In this document: positions 16,370 to 26,979 of the stretch, one piece after another
How the letters are laid out: each line of letters opens with the position of its first letter
How positions within the stretch are numbered: the stretch's first letter is position 1
From: JACDER01 sp963717765
GTDB lineage: Bacteria > Actinomycetota > Thermoleophilia > Gaiellales > Gaiellaceae
Length of the DNA: 64,000 nt
Assembly (NCBI GenBank): GCA_963717765.1
Contig: CAVQWX010000003.1
Location: forward strand, 1 to 64,000
Direction of reading: 5' to 3'
Notes under the pieces: model-generated
The model's input: the letters and a program-made list of their open reading frames with translations, nothing else
What the model was told of the DNA's origin: nothing
Database searches by the model: none
Program-made: the position numbers and the translations under genes

Positions 16370-17213
16370 CTTCCCTTTCGGTCAGCGACAGGTACACGTC
16401 CTCGAGCGTCGGCCGGCGCACCTCCAACCCCTCGAGCTCGACTCCTTCGCGCACCGCCGCCTCGGTCAGCTCGTGCAGGACGCGCGTCGGCTCATCGGTG
16501 CGGACGACGACCTCCTCTCCGTCCCGCAAGTAGCGGATCTCGGCCTCGCGGCTCCGCCCCATGAGCTCGGCGGGCCGCCCCGCCGCGACGATCCGTCCCT
16601 CGCGCAGGACGGCGACACGGTCTGAGAGGTGCTCGGCTTCCTCGAGATAGTGGGTGGTAAGCAGGATCGTCTTGCCGAGGGACCGCAGCGAGCGGATCGT
16701 TTCCCACGCGGCCCGGCGCGCGCCGGGATCGAAGCCCGTAGTGGGCTCATCGAGGAAGACAAGCTCGGGATCTCCCACGAGCGCGAGTCCAAGATCGAGA
16801 CGTCGCGCCTGGCCACCGGAGAGGCTCTTGACGCGCGCGTCGCGCTTCTCTACGAGGCCGATGAGCTCGACGACCTCGTCCACGGGCAACGGGTCGCTGT
16901 AGTAGCCCGCGAAGAGGGCGAGCATCTCATGCACGGAGAGGGTGGGATAGACGGCGGAGGACTGGAGAACGACACCGATGCGCTGCCGCCACTCGGTGCC
17001 GGCGCGCTCGGGGTCCTCACCCAACACCGTCACGTCGCCGCCGTCGCGCTTCCGGTAGCCCTCGAGGATCTCGACCGTCGTCGTCTTGCCCGCGCCGTTC
17101 GGGCCGAGGAGGCCGAAGACCTCGCCCACGAGAATCTCGAAGTCGATTCCGCGAATCGCCTCGACGCCACGGTATGCCTTCGTCAAGCCGGCGACGGATA
17201 CCGCTGCCGTCAC
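16350..17213 (-). CDS. ABC exporter ATP-binding protein (ABC-2 type, DrrA/CcmA-like)
   Basis: 287 residues. Walker A is GLLGPNGAGKTTTVEILEGY, signature VKSLSGGQARRLDLGLALVG, Walker B ELVFLDEPTTGFDPGARR, and H-loop ILLTTHYLEEAEHLSDRVAV. The C-terminal extension of about 70 residues is typical of this class. It pairs with the permease at 15620-16369, and its start overlaps the SixA stop by four bases. Confidence 0.92.
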   Translation of the reverse strand: MTAAVSVAGLTKAYRGVEAIRGIDFEILVGEVFGLLGPNGAGKTTTVEILEGYRKRDGGDVTVLGEDPERAGTEWRQRIGVVLQSSAVYPTLSVHEMLALFAGYYSDPLPVDEVVELIGLVEKRDARVKSLSGGQARRLDLGLALVGDPELVFLDEPTTGFDPGARRAAWETIRSLRSLGKTILLTTHYLEEAEHLSDRVAVLREGRIVAAGRPAELMGRSREAEIRYLRDGEEVVVRTDEPTRVLHELTEAAVREGVELEGLEVRRPTLEDVYLSLTEREDESLPA

Positions 17214-17602
17214 AGCTCGATGACGGCTATGCCCGCCGGCGGGAAGGGTGGTTCCTCTTCGCCGCTCAGCGTGGCCGCGATTCGCCCGCAGTCCGGCTGG
17301 TGGCCGACCACGACGACGTGCTCGCCGCGGCCGGCGATCGCCTCGCGCAACGTCTCCGCCGTCGCGCCGGGAGCGAGTCGCTCATCCGCCTCCGAGGTTG
17401 CTCCGGTCGCGCGCGCGAGCGCGTCGCCCGTCTCCCGTGCGCGCAAGAGCGGGCTCGTCAGCACGACGTCGGGCACTACGCCGGCTTCGCGCATCCGCTC
17501 GCCGAGCTCGCGCGTCTGTTCGCGCCCTTCGTCGCTCAGCGGACGGAGCTCGTCCGGGTCGCCGGGCGTCGCATCCGCGTGCCGCACCAGGTAGAGCTGC
17601 AT
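17210..17602 (-). CDS. Phosphohistidine phosphatase SixA-like
   Basis: 130 residues, histidine phosphatase superfamily. The RHG motif is MQLYLVRHADATPGDPDELR; further conserved parts are DVVLTSPLLRARETGDALAR and the second catalytic His in HVVVVGHQPDCGRI. SixA removes phosphate from phosphohistidine in HPt domains, although members also act on other phosphoesters. First gene of the ABC exporter run, divergent from the DUF2071 gene by 23 bases. Confidence 0.85.
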   Translation of the reverse strand: MQLYLVRHADATPGDPDELRPLSDEGREQTRELGERMREAGVVPDVVLTSPLLRARETGDALARATGATSEADERLAPGATAETLREAIAGRGEHVVVVGHQPDCGRIAATLSGEEEPPFPPAGIAVIEL

Positions 17603-17625
17603 GCGCTGGCAGGATAGACGGCGCC

Positions 17626-18258
17626 GTGCAGGTCTCCTTCCGCACTCGCGACCTCGTCGTCGTGAGCTGGCCGATCGTGCGGGAAGACGCCGAGCGCCTC
17701 CTCCCGCCCGGGCTCGAGCCTTCCGCCGTCGACGGCCGGTACCTGATCTCCGTGGTCGCGATGTGCCAGGAGGGCGCTCTCCGCTACCGCCAGCTCAACA
17801 TCCGCACCTACGTCGAACACCTGGGCGAGCAAGCGGTCTACTTCCTCGTCACGCGGGTCACCCTGCCCGGGCTGATCGGGGTGCTGATGGGTGCTCCGTT
17901 CGCGCCGTCGCGGATCACGGTGAAGCGCGGAAGCGTCGAAGCGCGTGGCCTTGGAGTCTCGCTTCGCTACGAGGTGGGGGACGAGACCGATCCCGGCGCG
18001 ATCGGTGGCCACACGCTCGGGATCTACGGGCGCGCGCGCCTGAAGACCTTCCGCATCCGCCGCAGTCCTACTGAGTGGCGCAGAAGCGAGCTTCACGCGC
18101 CGGTCCGGGTCGATCCGCTCGTCGTCTACGGGTTCTCGCCGGACGAGCGGGCGGAGGTTCTGTACGCCGAGCGAGCTCTGCTCGAGCTCGACAGCGGGCC
18201 AAACAAATTGCGTCTTCCGACACAACGTGGGAAGATCGAGACGCCCCGACCCGTCTAG
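17626..18258 (+). CDS. DUF2071 family (YqjF-like) protein
   Basis: 210 residues from GTG 17626. The start QVSFRTRDLVVVSWPIVRED then AERLLPPGLEPSAVDGRYLI is the typical DUF2071 opening, and it runs on through ITVKRGSVEARGLGVSLRYE and TFRIRRSPTEWRRSELHAPV. It has the length expected for this family of acetoacetate-decarboxylase-like folds. The biochemical role is unknown. It is followed by a strongly initiated gene at 18303. Confidence 0.75.
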   Translation: MQVSFRTRDLVVVSWPIVREDAERLLPPGLEPSAVDGRYLISVVAMCQEGALRYRQLNIRTYVEHLGEQAVYFLVTRVTLPGLIGVLMGAPFAPSRITVKRGSVEARGLGVSLRYEVGDETDPGAIGGHTLGIYGRARLKTFRIRRSPTEWRRSELHAPVRVDPLVVYGFSPDERAEVLYAERALLELDSGPNKLRLPTQRGKIETPRPV

Positions 18259-18302
18259 GGGTTGTGCGTCGCATCGAGCGGCGCCGACGGAAGGAGGTGC
18301 CA

Positions 18303-19220
18303 ATGACGGCACTAACAGCAAAGGCGGCGCTGGTCGACCCGGCGGTGCTCGGGGACGGCGAAGGCGTGATCGCCACCAGCGTCCCCCGCGCGGAAGTCGA
18401 GGAGGCGCTGCAGACCGGCACGACCTCGGAGCTCTTCATCGACGTCGCCCGTGAGCGCGACGGCGAGCGCGAGGCAGAGCACCGCATCACCGTCTCATGG
18501 GAACCGGCCGACCTGGAGAAGCTGCTCGGCTCGACCACCGGCGACGAGGTGACGTTCGCCTTCAAGCCGGACGAGCTCGCTCGGATGTTCGACGACCCGG
18601 ACGTCGAGGCGCAGGGACTGCGGGAGCGGATGGCCATCCTCACGGTCGCCGCGGCCACCGCGGCCGGCATTGCCGCCGGAGCAGCGGGCGCCATGCCCGC
18701 CAATCCGCTGGGAGAAAGCGGCGGAGGCGGCGGCGCGACTGCCGCGTTCGTCACCGACACCACGAGCAGCGGGCCCGCAGCCGAGGCCGGCACCGTCTCC
18801 GGACTCGTCACTGACACGACGAGCAGCGGGCCGCAGGCTTCGACAGAGGCCGGAACGGTCTCCGGGCTCGTCACGGACGCGACCAGCAGCGGGCCACAGG
18901 CCTCGACCGAAGAGGGAACGGTCTCGAACCTGGTCACCGACACGACGAGCAGCGCCGGCCCGGCCCTCGAAGGGCTGACGCCTGCGCAGCAGCTGTCGGC
19001 CATCGAGGCCACCGGCGAGACGGGTACTGTCTCCAACCTCGTCACGGACGCGACCAGCAGCGGGCCGCGGCAGGTGACCGAGGCGGCGTCCGGCGGGGGA
19101 GGCCAGAGCTTCATCGAGAGCCGGGGCGGAGAAGCCGCCTTGGCAGGCGGGCTCGTGCTCCTGATCCTCGGAGCAGGGTTCGTCGGTTCCCGCCAGCGGC
19201 GCGGACCGCAGCCGGCGTAA
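18303..19220 (+). CDS. Repeat-rich, doubly membrane-anchored protein of unknown function
   Basis: 305 residues from ATG 18303, chosen for the near-perfect AAGGAGGTG just before it. Residues 1-107 are a charged soluble domain (ELFIDVARERDGEREAEHRI, EVTFAFKPDELARMFDD). Residues 108-131 are a hydrophobic, Ala/Gly-rich segment. Residues 149-255 carry five copies of VTD(T/A)TSSGP, mostly preceded by GTVSGL or GTVSNL, spaced 19-21 residues (36 for the last). Residues 278-295 form a second hydrophobic helix with basic tail RQRRGPQPA. Low-complexity Thr/Ser/Gly/Pro suggests a surface or cell-wall stalk. No sortase motif is seen. Confidence 0.75.
   Translation: MTALTAKAALVDPAVLGDGEGVIATSVPRAEVEEALQTGTTSELFIDVARERDGEREAEHRITVSWEPADLEKLLGSTTGDEVTFAFKPDELARMFDDPDVEAQGLRERMAILTVAAATAAGIAAGAAGAMPANPLGESGGGGGATAAFVTDTTSSGPAAEAGTVSGLVTDTTSSGPQASTEAGTVSGLVTDATSSGPQASTEEGTVSNLVTDTTSSAGPALEGLTPAQQLSAIEATGETGTVSNLVTDATSSGPRQVTEAASGGGGQSFIESRGGEAALAGGLVLLILGAGFVGSRQRRGPQPA
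18750..19067 (+). repeat. In-gene repeats encoding VTD(T/A)TSSGP units
   Basis: Five related units of about 63 bp (one spaced 108 bp) inside the 305-residue protein gene. DNA-level similarity is strong, for example GACGACGAGCAGCGG-type stretches recur with synonymous changes, so the copies arose by duplication and then drifted under protein-level constraint. Confidence 0.75.
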
Positions 19221-19286
19221 CGCGTCGCAACGAAGCAGGAGGCGCGGGCGGACAACCGCCCGCGTCGTCCTGCGTAGAGTTGGACC

Positions 19287-20132
19287 GTGGACTTGCGGTA
19301 CGTCATCGCGGACGTCTTCACCGACTCGCCGCTCGCCGGGAACGCTGTCGCGGTTTTCACTGACGGCAGCGGCGTCGAGACCGACCGCATGCAGAAGCTG
19401 GCGCGCGAGACGAACCTGTCCGAGACGGTCTTCGTCCTCCCGCCCGAGAGTGGAGGGCACGCGCGCATTCGCATCTTCACGCCCGTACAGGAGATCCCGT
19501 TCGCGGGACATCCGACGCTGGGAACCGCCTTCGTCCTCGCCGCGCCGCTGCAGCTGATCGAGATTCGGCTCGAGACCGGCAGCGGCATCGTGCCGGTTGC
19601 GCTCGAGCGCGAGGGGGCGCGGATCATCTTCGGCTGGATGGAGCAGCCGATCCCGACCGTCGAGCCGTTTGCCGGGGAGCGCGAGCTGTTCGCGGCGCTC
19701 CGCATCTCCGGGTCCGAGCTGCCGGTCGAGGTCTACGACAACGGGCTGAAGCACGTCTACGTCACGCTCGGCTCGGCGGACGAGGTGGCCGCACTGCGGC
19801 CTGACATGAGCCGGCTGGCCGACCTGCCCGGGGTGATGGGGATCAACTGCATCGCCGGCGAGGGAGCCCGGTGGAAGACGCGGATGTTCGCGCCGGCCGG
19901 AGGCGTCCCCGAGGATCCCGCCACGGGCTCCGCGGCCGGGCCGCTTGCGCTCCACGTCGCCCGGCACGGCCGGATCGAGTTCGGTCAGGAGATCCGGATC
20001 TCGCAGGGGGCGGAGATCGCGCGGCCCTCCACGCTGCACGCCCGGGTGGACGGATCGGCCGAGAACATCGAGCGCGTCGCGGTCGGCGGCTCGGCCGTGA
20101 TCGTCGCGCGCGGCGAGTTCAGGCTGCCCTAA
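19287..20132 (+). CDS. PhzF family isomerase/epimerase
   Basis: 281 residues from GTG 19287. Hallmarks are YVIADVFTDSPLAGNAVAVF, ETNLSETVFVLPP with the catalytic Glu, RIRIFTPVQEIPFAGHPTLG and the C-terminal GGVPEDPATGSAAGPLALHV. The family isomerises or epimerises small acids; the phenazine gene phzF is one member, but no phenazine genes are here. Its 3' end overlaps the next minus-strand gene by 14 bases. Confidence 0.9.
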   Translation: MDLRYVIADVFTDSPLAGNAVAVFTDGSGVETDRMQKLARETNLSETVFVLPPESGGHARIRIFTPVQEIPFAGHPTLGTAFVLAAPLQLIEIRLETGSGIVPVALEREGARIIFGWMEQPIPTVEPFAGERELFAALRISGSELPVEVYDNGLKHVYVTLGSADEVAALRPDMSRLADLPGVMGINCIAGEGARWKTRMFAPAGGVPEDPATGSAAGPLALHVARHGRIEFGQEIRISQGAEIARPSTLHARVDGSAENIERVAVGGSAVIVARGEFRLP

Positions 20133-20517
20133 AGGACAGAGCCCGGATCTCGGGGAGCTCAGGCGCGAGGCTCGCCCAGAACCGGCCGCCGTCGCGGGAG
20201 AGATACAGCCGGTTACGCGCCGCGAAGAGCACGAGGTCGGGATTGCCGTCTGCTACTGCCACCGCGCAGCCCGCAGGGAGCCCGCCGCCCGTCTCCGTCC
20301 ACGTGAGCCCCGCGTCGTAGGAGACGACGAGCGGCGGCCTGCGGTCGACGACCGCGACCAAGGTGGAGCCGTGGGCATCCGCGTCGACGACGCCCGGCAG
20401 CGGCAGCTCGAGCGGCTCGAGGCGCGGCAGCGACCCGCCCGGCTCGAAGTCGAGCACCTCTTCCTCCTCGACGTCCACCTCGAAAACGCCGTCCACCGTC
20501 TCGACGAACGCCCTCAT
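20119..20517 (-). CDS. Small Asp-box (BNR repeat) protein
   Basis: 132 residues. Two Asp-box motifs are visible, SYDAGLTW and SRDGGRFW, each followed by a Pro/Gly turn, as in Ycf48/sialidase-type propeller repeats. The N terminus is VETVDGVFEVDVEEEEVLDF. A full propeller needs more blades, so it may oligomerise or be a fragment. Starts four bases inside the PfkB kinase stop (ATGA), so probably translated with it. Confidence 0.6.
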   Translation of the reverse strand: MRAFVETVDGVFEVDVEEEEVLDFEPGGSLPRLEPLELPLPGVVDADAHGSTLVAVVDRRPPLVVSYDAGLTWTETGGGLPAGCAVAVADGNPDLVLFAARNRLYLSRDGGRFWASLAPELPEIRALSFRAA

Positions 20518-21254
20518 CGCCGGGAGAGCAGCTCGGAGACGAGTCGCGAGGCACTGGACGCGGCAGCGGGCGGCGGCTCGCCCGCATGGCGTGCGGCCAG
20601 GTAGCCGAGAGCGAAGGCATCACCGGCCCCGGTGGGGTCTGCTTCACGCACCGCCTCGACCTCGATCCGGAGCTCCTCCTCGCCCGCGTACAGGATCGAG
20701 CCGCGGGAGCCGAGGGTGACCACGACCTCGGGCACGGGAACATCGCCGAGGACGTCCGCCTCCTCTTCGGACAGGGTCAGGATCTGCGCGGCAGCGAGGA
20801 TGCGCGGGTCGACGTCGCCGTCCAGGAGGAGCGGGCCGGTCCGGCCGGGCCGCACGAGCGCTTGCCCGTCGAGCGACAGATGGCGGCCGTGCGCGAGCGC
20901 CTCGATCGTGTCGAACGGGAAATCCGAGCGGAGGAGGCCGCCTGCGTGCACCCACTCGACGCCGTCGAGACGGTCCGCGACCTCCCCGGGACGCCAGGGG
21001 TCGCCGACCTCCAGGACCGACATCGTCCGGTGGTCGCCTTCGTACGAGAATGCAAACGCCGTGGTCGTCTCCGCCGGCAGCCACTCGACGTCCACCCCCA
21101 GGTCGACGCGGTCCGCGGGCGCCGACTTGGCCACGATCCGTGCCGGAAGGCCGAGCAGGCGCAGCGCTTCCGCAGCGTAGAACACCGCGCCTCCAGGACG
21201 GGGCGGCCCGCCGTCCACCAGGTCGAGCGACAGGCTGCCCACGACGCCGAGCAC
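20514..21254 (-). CDS. PfkB family carbohydrate kinase
   Basis: 246 residues, ribokinase-like fold. The start is LGVVGSLSLDLVDGGPPRPG then GAVFYAAEALRLLGLPARIV, and the catalytic/anion-hole motif is DPTGAGDAFALGYLAARHAG. It is shorter than typical (about 300), lacking part of the lid. Substrate (a sugar or nucleoside) not predictable. GTG start at 21254, divergent from the LuxR regulator. Confidence 0.82.
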   Translation of the reverse strand: MLGVVGSLSLDLVDGGPPRPGGAVFYAAEALRLLGLPARIVAKSAPADRVDLGVDVEWLPAETTTAFAFSYEGDHRTMSVLEVGDPWRPGEVADRLDGVEWVHAGGLLRSDFPFDTIEALAHGRHLSLDGQALVRPGRTGPLLLDGDVDPRILAAAQILTLSEEEADVLGDVPVPEVVVTLGSRGSILYAGEEELRIEVEAVREADPTGAGDAFALGYLAARHAGEPPPAAASSASRLVSELLSRR

Positions 21255-21371
21255 GGTGCCAAACTATCTCCGCTTGGCCACCGTTGCCGCAGCGGGCTAC
21301 CCGGTCGTCCTCCCGTCGATCAAGGACCCGCGTCTGCATCTGGCGGCCGTCATCATCGAGCGGGGACACAG

Positions 21372-22031
21372 GTGACGATCCGCGTCGTCCTGGCCGAGGA
21401 CAACTACCTCGTGCGCGAGGGCGTTCTGCGGCTGCTCCAGGAGGAGGACGACCTCGAAGTCGTCGCAGCCTGTGAGGATCTCCCGTCGCTCGAGCGCGCG
21501 ATCGCCGAGCACGGCCCGGACGTGGTGGTGACGGACATCCGCATGCCCCCGGACAACTCGGACGAGGGAATCCAGGTCGCCAACCGTCTGCGTGCCGCGA
21601 GCCCCGAGACCGGCGTCGTCGCTCTCAGCCAGTTCGCCGAGCCCGAGTACGCGCTCGCGCTCCTGGCCGAAGGAGCGGAACGGCGTGGCTACCTGCTGAA
21701 GGACCGGGTGAGCGATGCGGGCGAGATCCCGGCCGCAATCCGCGAGGTGGCGCGTGGCGGCTCGGTGGTGGACTCGCGGGTCGTGGAGGCGCTCGTCGGC
21801 GCGCGCACGGCCAGGAGCTCACCGCTCGACGAGTTGACGCCACGCGAGCGCGAGACGCTCGAGCAGATGGCGCAGGGGAAGACGAACGCCGCGATCGCGG
21901 CCTCGTTCGTGATCACCGAGCGCTCGGTGGAGAAGATCGTTCATTCCATCTTCCAGAAGCTCGGGCTGACCTGGCAGGAGGACATCAACCGCCGCGTCAA
22001 GGCGGTCTTGCTCTACCTCGCGGAGGGTTGA
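21372..22031 (+). CDS. NarL/LuxR-family response regulator
   Basis: 219 residues from GTG 21372. REC domain residues 1-125: TIRVVLAEDNYLVREGVLRL and phosphoacceptor Asp in DVVVTDIRMPPDNSDEG. The LuxR HTH is SPLDELTPRERETLEQMAQG with SFVITERSVEKIVHSIFQKL. It converges on the REC-kinase gene with a 19-base overlap. The HisKA_3 kinase there is the expected partner class for NarL-type regulators. Confidence 0.92.
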   Translation: MTIRVVLAEDNYLVREGVLRLLQEEDDLEVVAACEDLPSLERAIAEHGPDVVVTDIRMPPDNSDEGIQVANRLRAASPETGVVALSQFAEPEYALALLAEGAERRGYLLKDRVSDAGEIPAAIREVARGGSVVDSRVVEALVGARTARSSPLDELTPRERETLEQMAQGKTNAAIAASFVITERSVEKIVHSIFQKLGLTWQEDINRRVKAVLLYLAEG

Positions 22032-23104
22032 AGCGGAATCGAGCCGACCACGGAAGTGCCGCCGTTTGCGGGAGCGAGCTCGAGTGTCCCCCCGATCGCG
22101 CCCACCCGGTCGCGCATGTTGGTGAGCCCCGCGCCCGCCGCGACCCGCGCCGGATCGATGCCCGGCCCGTCGTCGGCGACCTCGAAGCGCAGGTCGCCGT
22201 TCTGCTCCCACAGGCGCACAGTCGCGCTTCCGCCCCCGTGCTTGGCGGCGTTCTGGAGCGCCTCGACGCAGCAGAAGTAGACCGTCGCCTCCACCTCGGG
22301 GCCGTAGCGGCCGATCCCGCCGGGATCGACCTTCGCGGGAATCGGAAGCCCACGCGCCGCGTTCGAGAGCGCTTCCCCGAGCCCGCGATCCTGAAGGAGG
22401 GGAGGGTAGATCCCGTGGGAGAGAGCACGGAACTCCTGCATGGCCTGGCCGACGGTGCCGGAGAGCTGCTCCAGGATCGCGCGGGCTTTTTCGGGGTCCG
22501 AGGAGATCAGGTCCTGCGCCGCCCGCAGGTTCGCGGCGAGCCCGACGAGATATTGCTGTGCGCCGTCGTGCAGATCGCGCTCGATCCTCCGCCGCTCCGA
22601 GTCGGCTGCGGCCACGATCCGTGCACGTGACGCCCGCAGCTCGTCGGCCTGGCGCTCGAGCGCGTCCACCTGGGTCTGCACGCGCTGCTCGAGCGTGCGG
22701 TTCAGCTCCTTGATCTCGTCCTGGTAGCGCTTGATGCGCAGGAGCGAGCGGACGCGCGTGAGCAACTCGCCGTGGTTGAACGGTTTTGGGATGAAGTCGT
22801 CGGCGCCGGCTTCGATCGCCTCGGTCTTCTCCGGCCCGATGCTCGACGTGACCATGATCACGGGCAGGAGCGCGGTCGCCTCGTTCGCGCGCAGGCTGCG
22901 GCAAACGGCGTAGCCGTCCATGCCGGGCATGACGACGTCGAGCAGCACGAGGTCGGGGTCGTGCTCCTCGACAAGCCGCATTGCCTCCTCACCCGACATT
23001 GCGGTGAGGACCTCGTATCCGCGCGGAACGAGCACCGCCTCGAGGAGCCGCACGTTCTCCGGGATGTCGTCGACGACGAGGATCTTGGCTCCACCGGGCT
23101 CCAT
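22013..23104 (-). CDS. Hybrid receiver-histidine kinase (REC, HisKA_3, HATPase)
   Basis: 363 residues. REC is residues 7-125 (AKILVVDDIPENVRLLEAVL, VLLDVVMPGMDGYAV, FIPKPFNHGELLTRVRSLLR). A coiled coil spans 125-175. The NarX-type dimerisation/phosphoacceptor motif is SERRRIERDLHDGAQQYLVG, and the ATPase has EALQNAAKHGG, VADDGPGID and GAGLTNMRDRVGAIGG. Soluble, so it probably relays another kinase's signal to the LuxR-type regulator next door. Confidence 0.92.
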   Translation of the reverse strand: MEPGGAKILVVDDIPENVRLLEAVLVPRGYEVLTAMSGEEAMRLVEEHDPDLVLLDVVMPGMDGYAVCRSLRANEATALLPVIMVTSSIGPEKTEAIEAGADDFIPKPFNHGELLTRVRSLLRIKRYQDEIKELNRTLEQRVQTQVDALERQADELRASRARIVAAADSERRRIERDLHDGAQQYLVGLAANLRAAQDLISSDPEKARAILEQLSGTVGQAMQEFRALSHGIYPPLLQDRGLGEALSNAARGLPIPAKVDPGGIGRYGPEVEATVYFCCVEALQNAAKHGGGSATVRLWEQNGDLRFEVADDGPGIDPARVAAGAGLTNMRDRVGAIGGTLELAPANGGTSVVGSIPLQPSAR

Positions 23105-23237
23105 CTCCAGTGACTATGCACCTCGGCCGCGCCGGCGGCAAGCGTGCCAGCCAGGGCTTGCGCAGGGGGGTTATCCGCCCCTTCGGCTGCTCGGTACCCG
23201 GCTAGACGCGATTGCCGCGCGGTGAGAGGATCGGCGC

Positions 23238-25096
<1,859 letters not shown>

Positions 25097-25100
<4 letters not shown>

Positions 25101-26542
25101 GCGCACGACCGGACGGGTACTACGAGTCGCTGCTGGAGAGGAGCCCTTCCGCGATCGCGATCGTTGACATGGACGACGTCGTCACGTCTTGGAACCCCGC
25201 CGCAGAACGCCTGTTCGGTTACAGCCGCGACGAAGCCATGGGCCGGAAGATCGATTCCCTGGTCGCGTCTCACCCGGACCTCCATAGTGAGGCCGTCGAG
25301 GTCGGTAGCCGGGCGCGCGCGGGAGAAGACGTCCACGTCGTCGCGCGGCGGACGCGCAAGGACGGGACGCTCGTCGATGTCGACGTCGTCGGCTGCGCGA
25401 TCTTCGTCGACGGGGAGCAGGTCGGGTACTACGGGATCTTCACCGACATCGGAGAGCTGCAGCGCCAGCGGCGCTACTTCGAATCGCTGCTGGAGATGAG
25501 CCCCACGGCGATCGTCACCGTGGACCTGGAGGGCACGATCACCTCGTGGAACCCCGCGGCCGAGCGGTACTTCGGGTACACCCGCGAGGAGGTTTTCGGA
25601 AAGACGCTCGACCCCTTGATCGCGCCGGATCCTGAGCTGCTGGAGGAGGCGAACGACGTCAGCGCTCGCACCGCTGGGGGTGAGGTCGTTCAGATCGTGA
25701 CCAAACGCAAGCGGAAGGACGGCACGCTGATCGACATCGACCTCGTCTCGGCTCCCATTTACGTCGGCGGTGAGCAGGTCGGCTACTACGGCATCTACAC
25801 CGACGTCAGCGAGTTGGCCAAGAAGAGCGCGGAGCTCGAGGTCGCCAGCAAGCACAAGTCCGAATTCCTGGCCAACATGTCGCACGAGCTGCGGACGCCG
25901 CTCAACGCGATCGTCGGCTTCTCGCAGGTGCTGAAGGAGAAGCTGTTCGGCCAGGTCAACGAGAAGCAGGACGAGTACCTGGACGACATCCTCTCCTCGG
26001 CCGACCACCTGCTCGCACTGATCAACGACATCCTCGACCTGTCCAAGGTCGAGGCGGGTCAGGTGGAGCTCGAGCGCCGGCTCTTCTCACTGCGCGAAGC
26101 GCTCGAGCGCGGGGTCGTGATGGTCAGGGAGCGGGCAGTGCAGAACGGCGTCGAGATCTCGCTCGAGCTCGACCCGCAGGTCGACCTGGTGGAAGGGGAC
26201 GAGCGCCGCATTCAGCAGGTGGTCTTCAACCTGCTCTCCAACGCGGTCAAGTTCACGCCCTCCGGCGGGCGGGTGGACGTCTTCACCGCCAAGGAGGACG
26301 GCGAGGTGAGGATCGCCGTGCGCGACACCGGCCCCGGCATCTCCCCCGACGACCAGGCGCGCATCTTCGAGGAGTTTCAGCAGGCGCGGGATACGAACGG
26401 CGAGCGCCCCGAGGGAACCGGCCTCGGCCTTGCCCTGTCCAGGAGCCTGGTCGAGCTGCACGGAGGGCGCATCTGGGTCGAGTCCGAGGTGGGCACGGGC
26501 AGCACGTTCACCTTCACGATTCCCGTAGGGTCAGCCTCATGA
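25097..26542 (+). CDS. PAS-PAS sensor histidine kinase
   Basis: 481 residues, soluble. Two tandem PAS domains: PSAIAIVDMDDVVTSWNPAA then PTAIVTVDLEGTITSWNPAA, both with ERLFGY or ERYFGY and EQVGYYGI, so they are a duplicated pair. HisKA has FLANMSHELRTPLNAIVGFS; the ATPase has NLLSNAVKFTPSGG, RDTGPGISPDD and GTGLGLALSRSL. Flanked by ATGA/GTGA overlaps, so part of one operon with the membrane kinase and the receivers after it. Confidence 0.93.
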
Positions 26543-26979
26543 GCGGCCGGCGCATCCTCGTCGTCGAGGACAACGAGAAGAACATGAAGCTCTTCCGCGA
26601 CGTCCTCCAGGCCAAGGGGTACGAGACGCTCGAGGCGACGAGCGGGGAACAGGCGGTCGAACTGGCGACGCAGCAAGTCCCCGACCTCATCCTCATGGAC
26701 GTCCAGCTGCCCGGGATCGACGGGATCGAGGCGCTCGGACGAATTCAGGCGGACGAGCGAACGAAAGCGATTCCGGTGGTCGCGCTGACCGCACAGGCGA
26801 TGTCCGGTGACCGCGAACGCTTCCTCGAGTCCGGCTTCGACGGGTACATCTCGAAGCCGGTCGACGTGCTGGAGTTCATCCAGACCGTCGCCGAGCTATT
26901 GCGAGGGAGACGGTGGATAGCCAGAACGGCGCTGCGAAGATCCTCGTCGTCGACGACGTCCCCGAGAACGTGCGTTTGA
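26539..26979 (+). CDS. DivK-like single-domain response regulator
   Basis: 146 residues. Receiver of about 120 residues: RRILVVEDNEKNMKLFRDVL, Asp in DLILMDVQLPGIDGIEALGR, Lys in GYISKPVDVLEFIQTVAELL. The family usually ends there; here the last 23 residues (from about RRWIARTALRR) run out of frame over the start of the next gene. It overlaps the kinase stop by four bases and the REC-cyclase gene by 67. Confidence 0.88.
   Translation: MSGRRILVVEDNEKNMKLFRDVLQAKGYETLEATSGEQAVELATQQVPDLILMDVQLPGIDGIEALGRIQADERTKAIPVVALTAQAMSGDRERFLESGFDGYISKPVDVLEFIQTVAELLRGRRWIARTALRRSSSSTTSPRTCV

Noticed and set aside
18750..19067. VTD-TSSGP repeats as a multi-core ribosomal peptide (RiPP) precursor or a CRISPR-like array
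   Set aside because: No modification enzyme, transporter or cas gene nearby; units lie in a protein with two membrane segments, and DNA repeats show synonymous drift rather than identical repeats with unique spacers.
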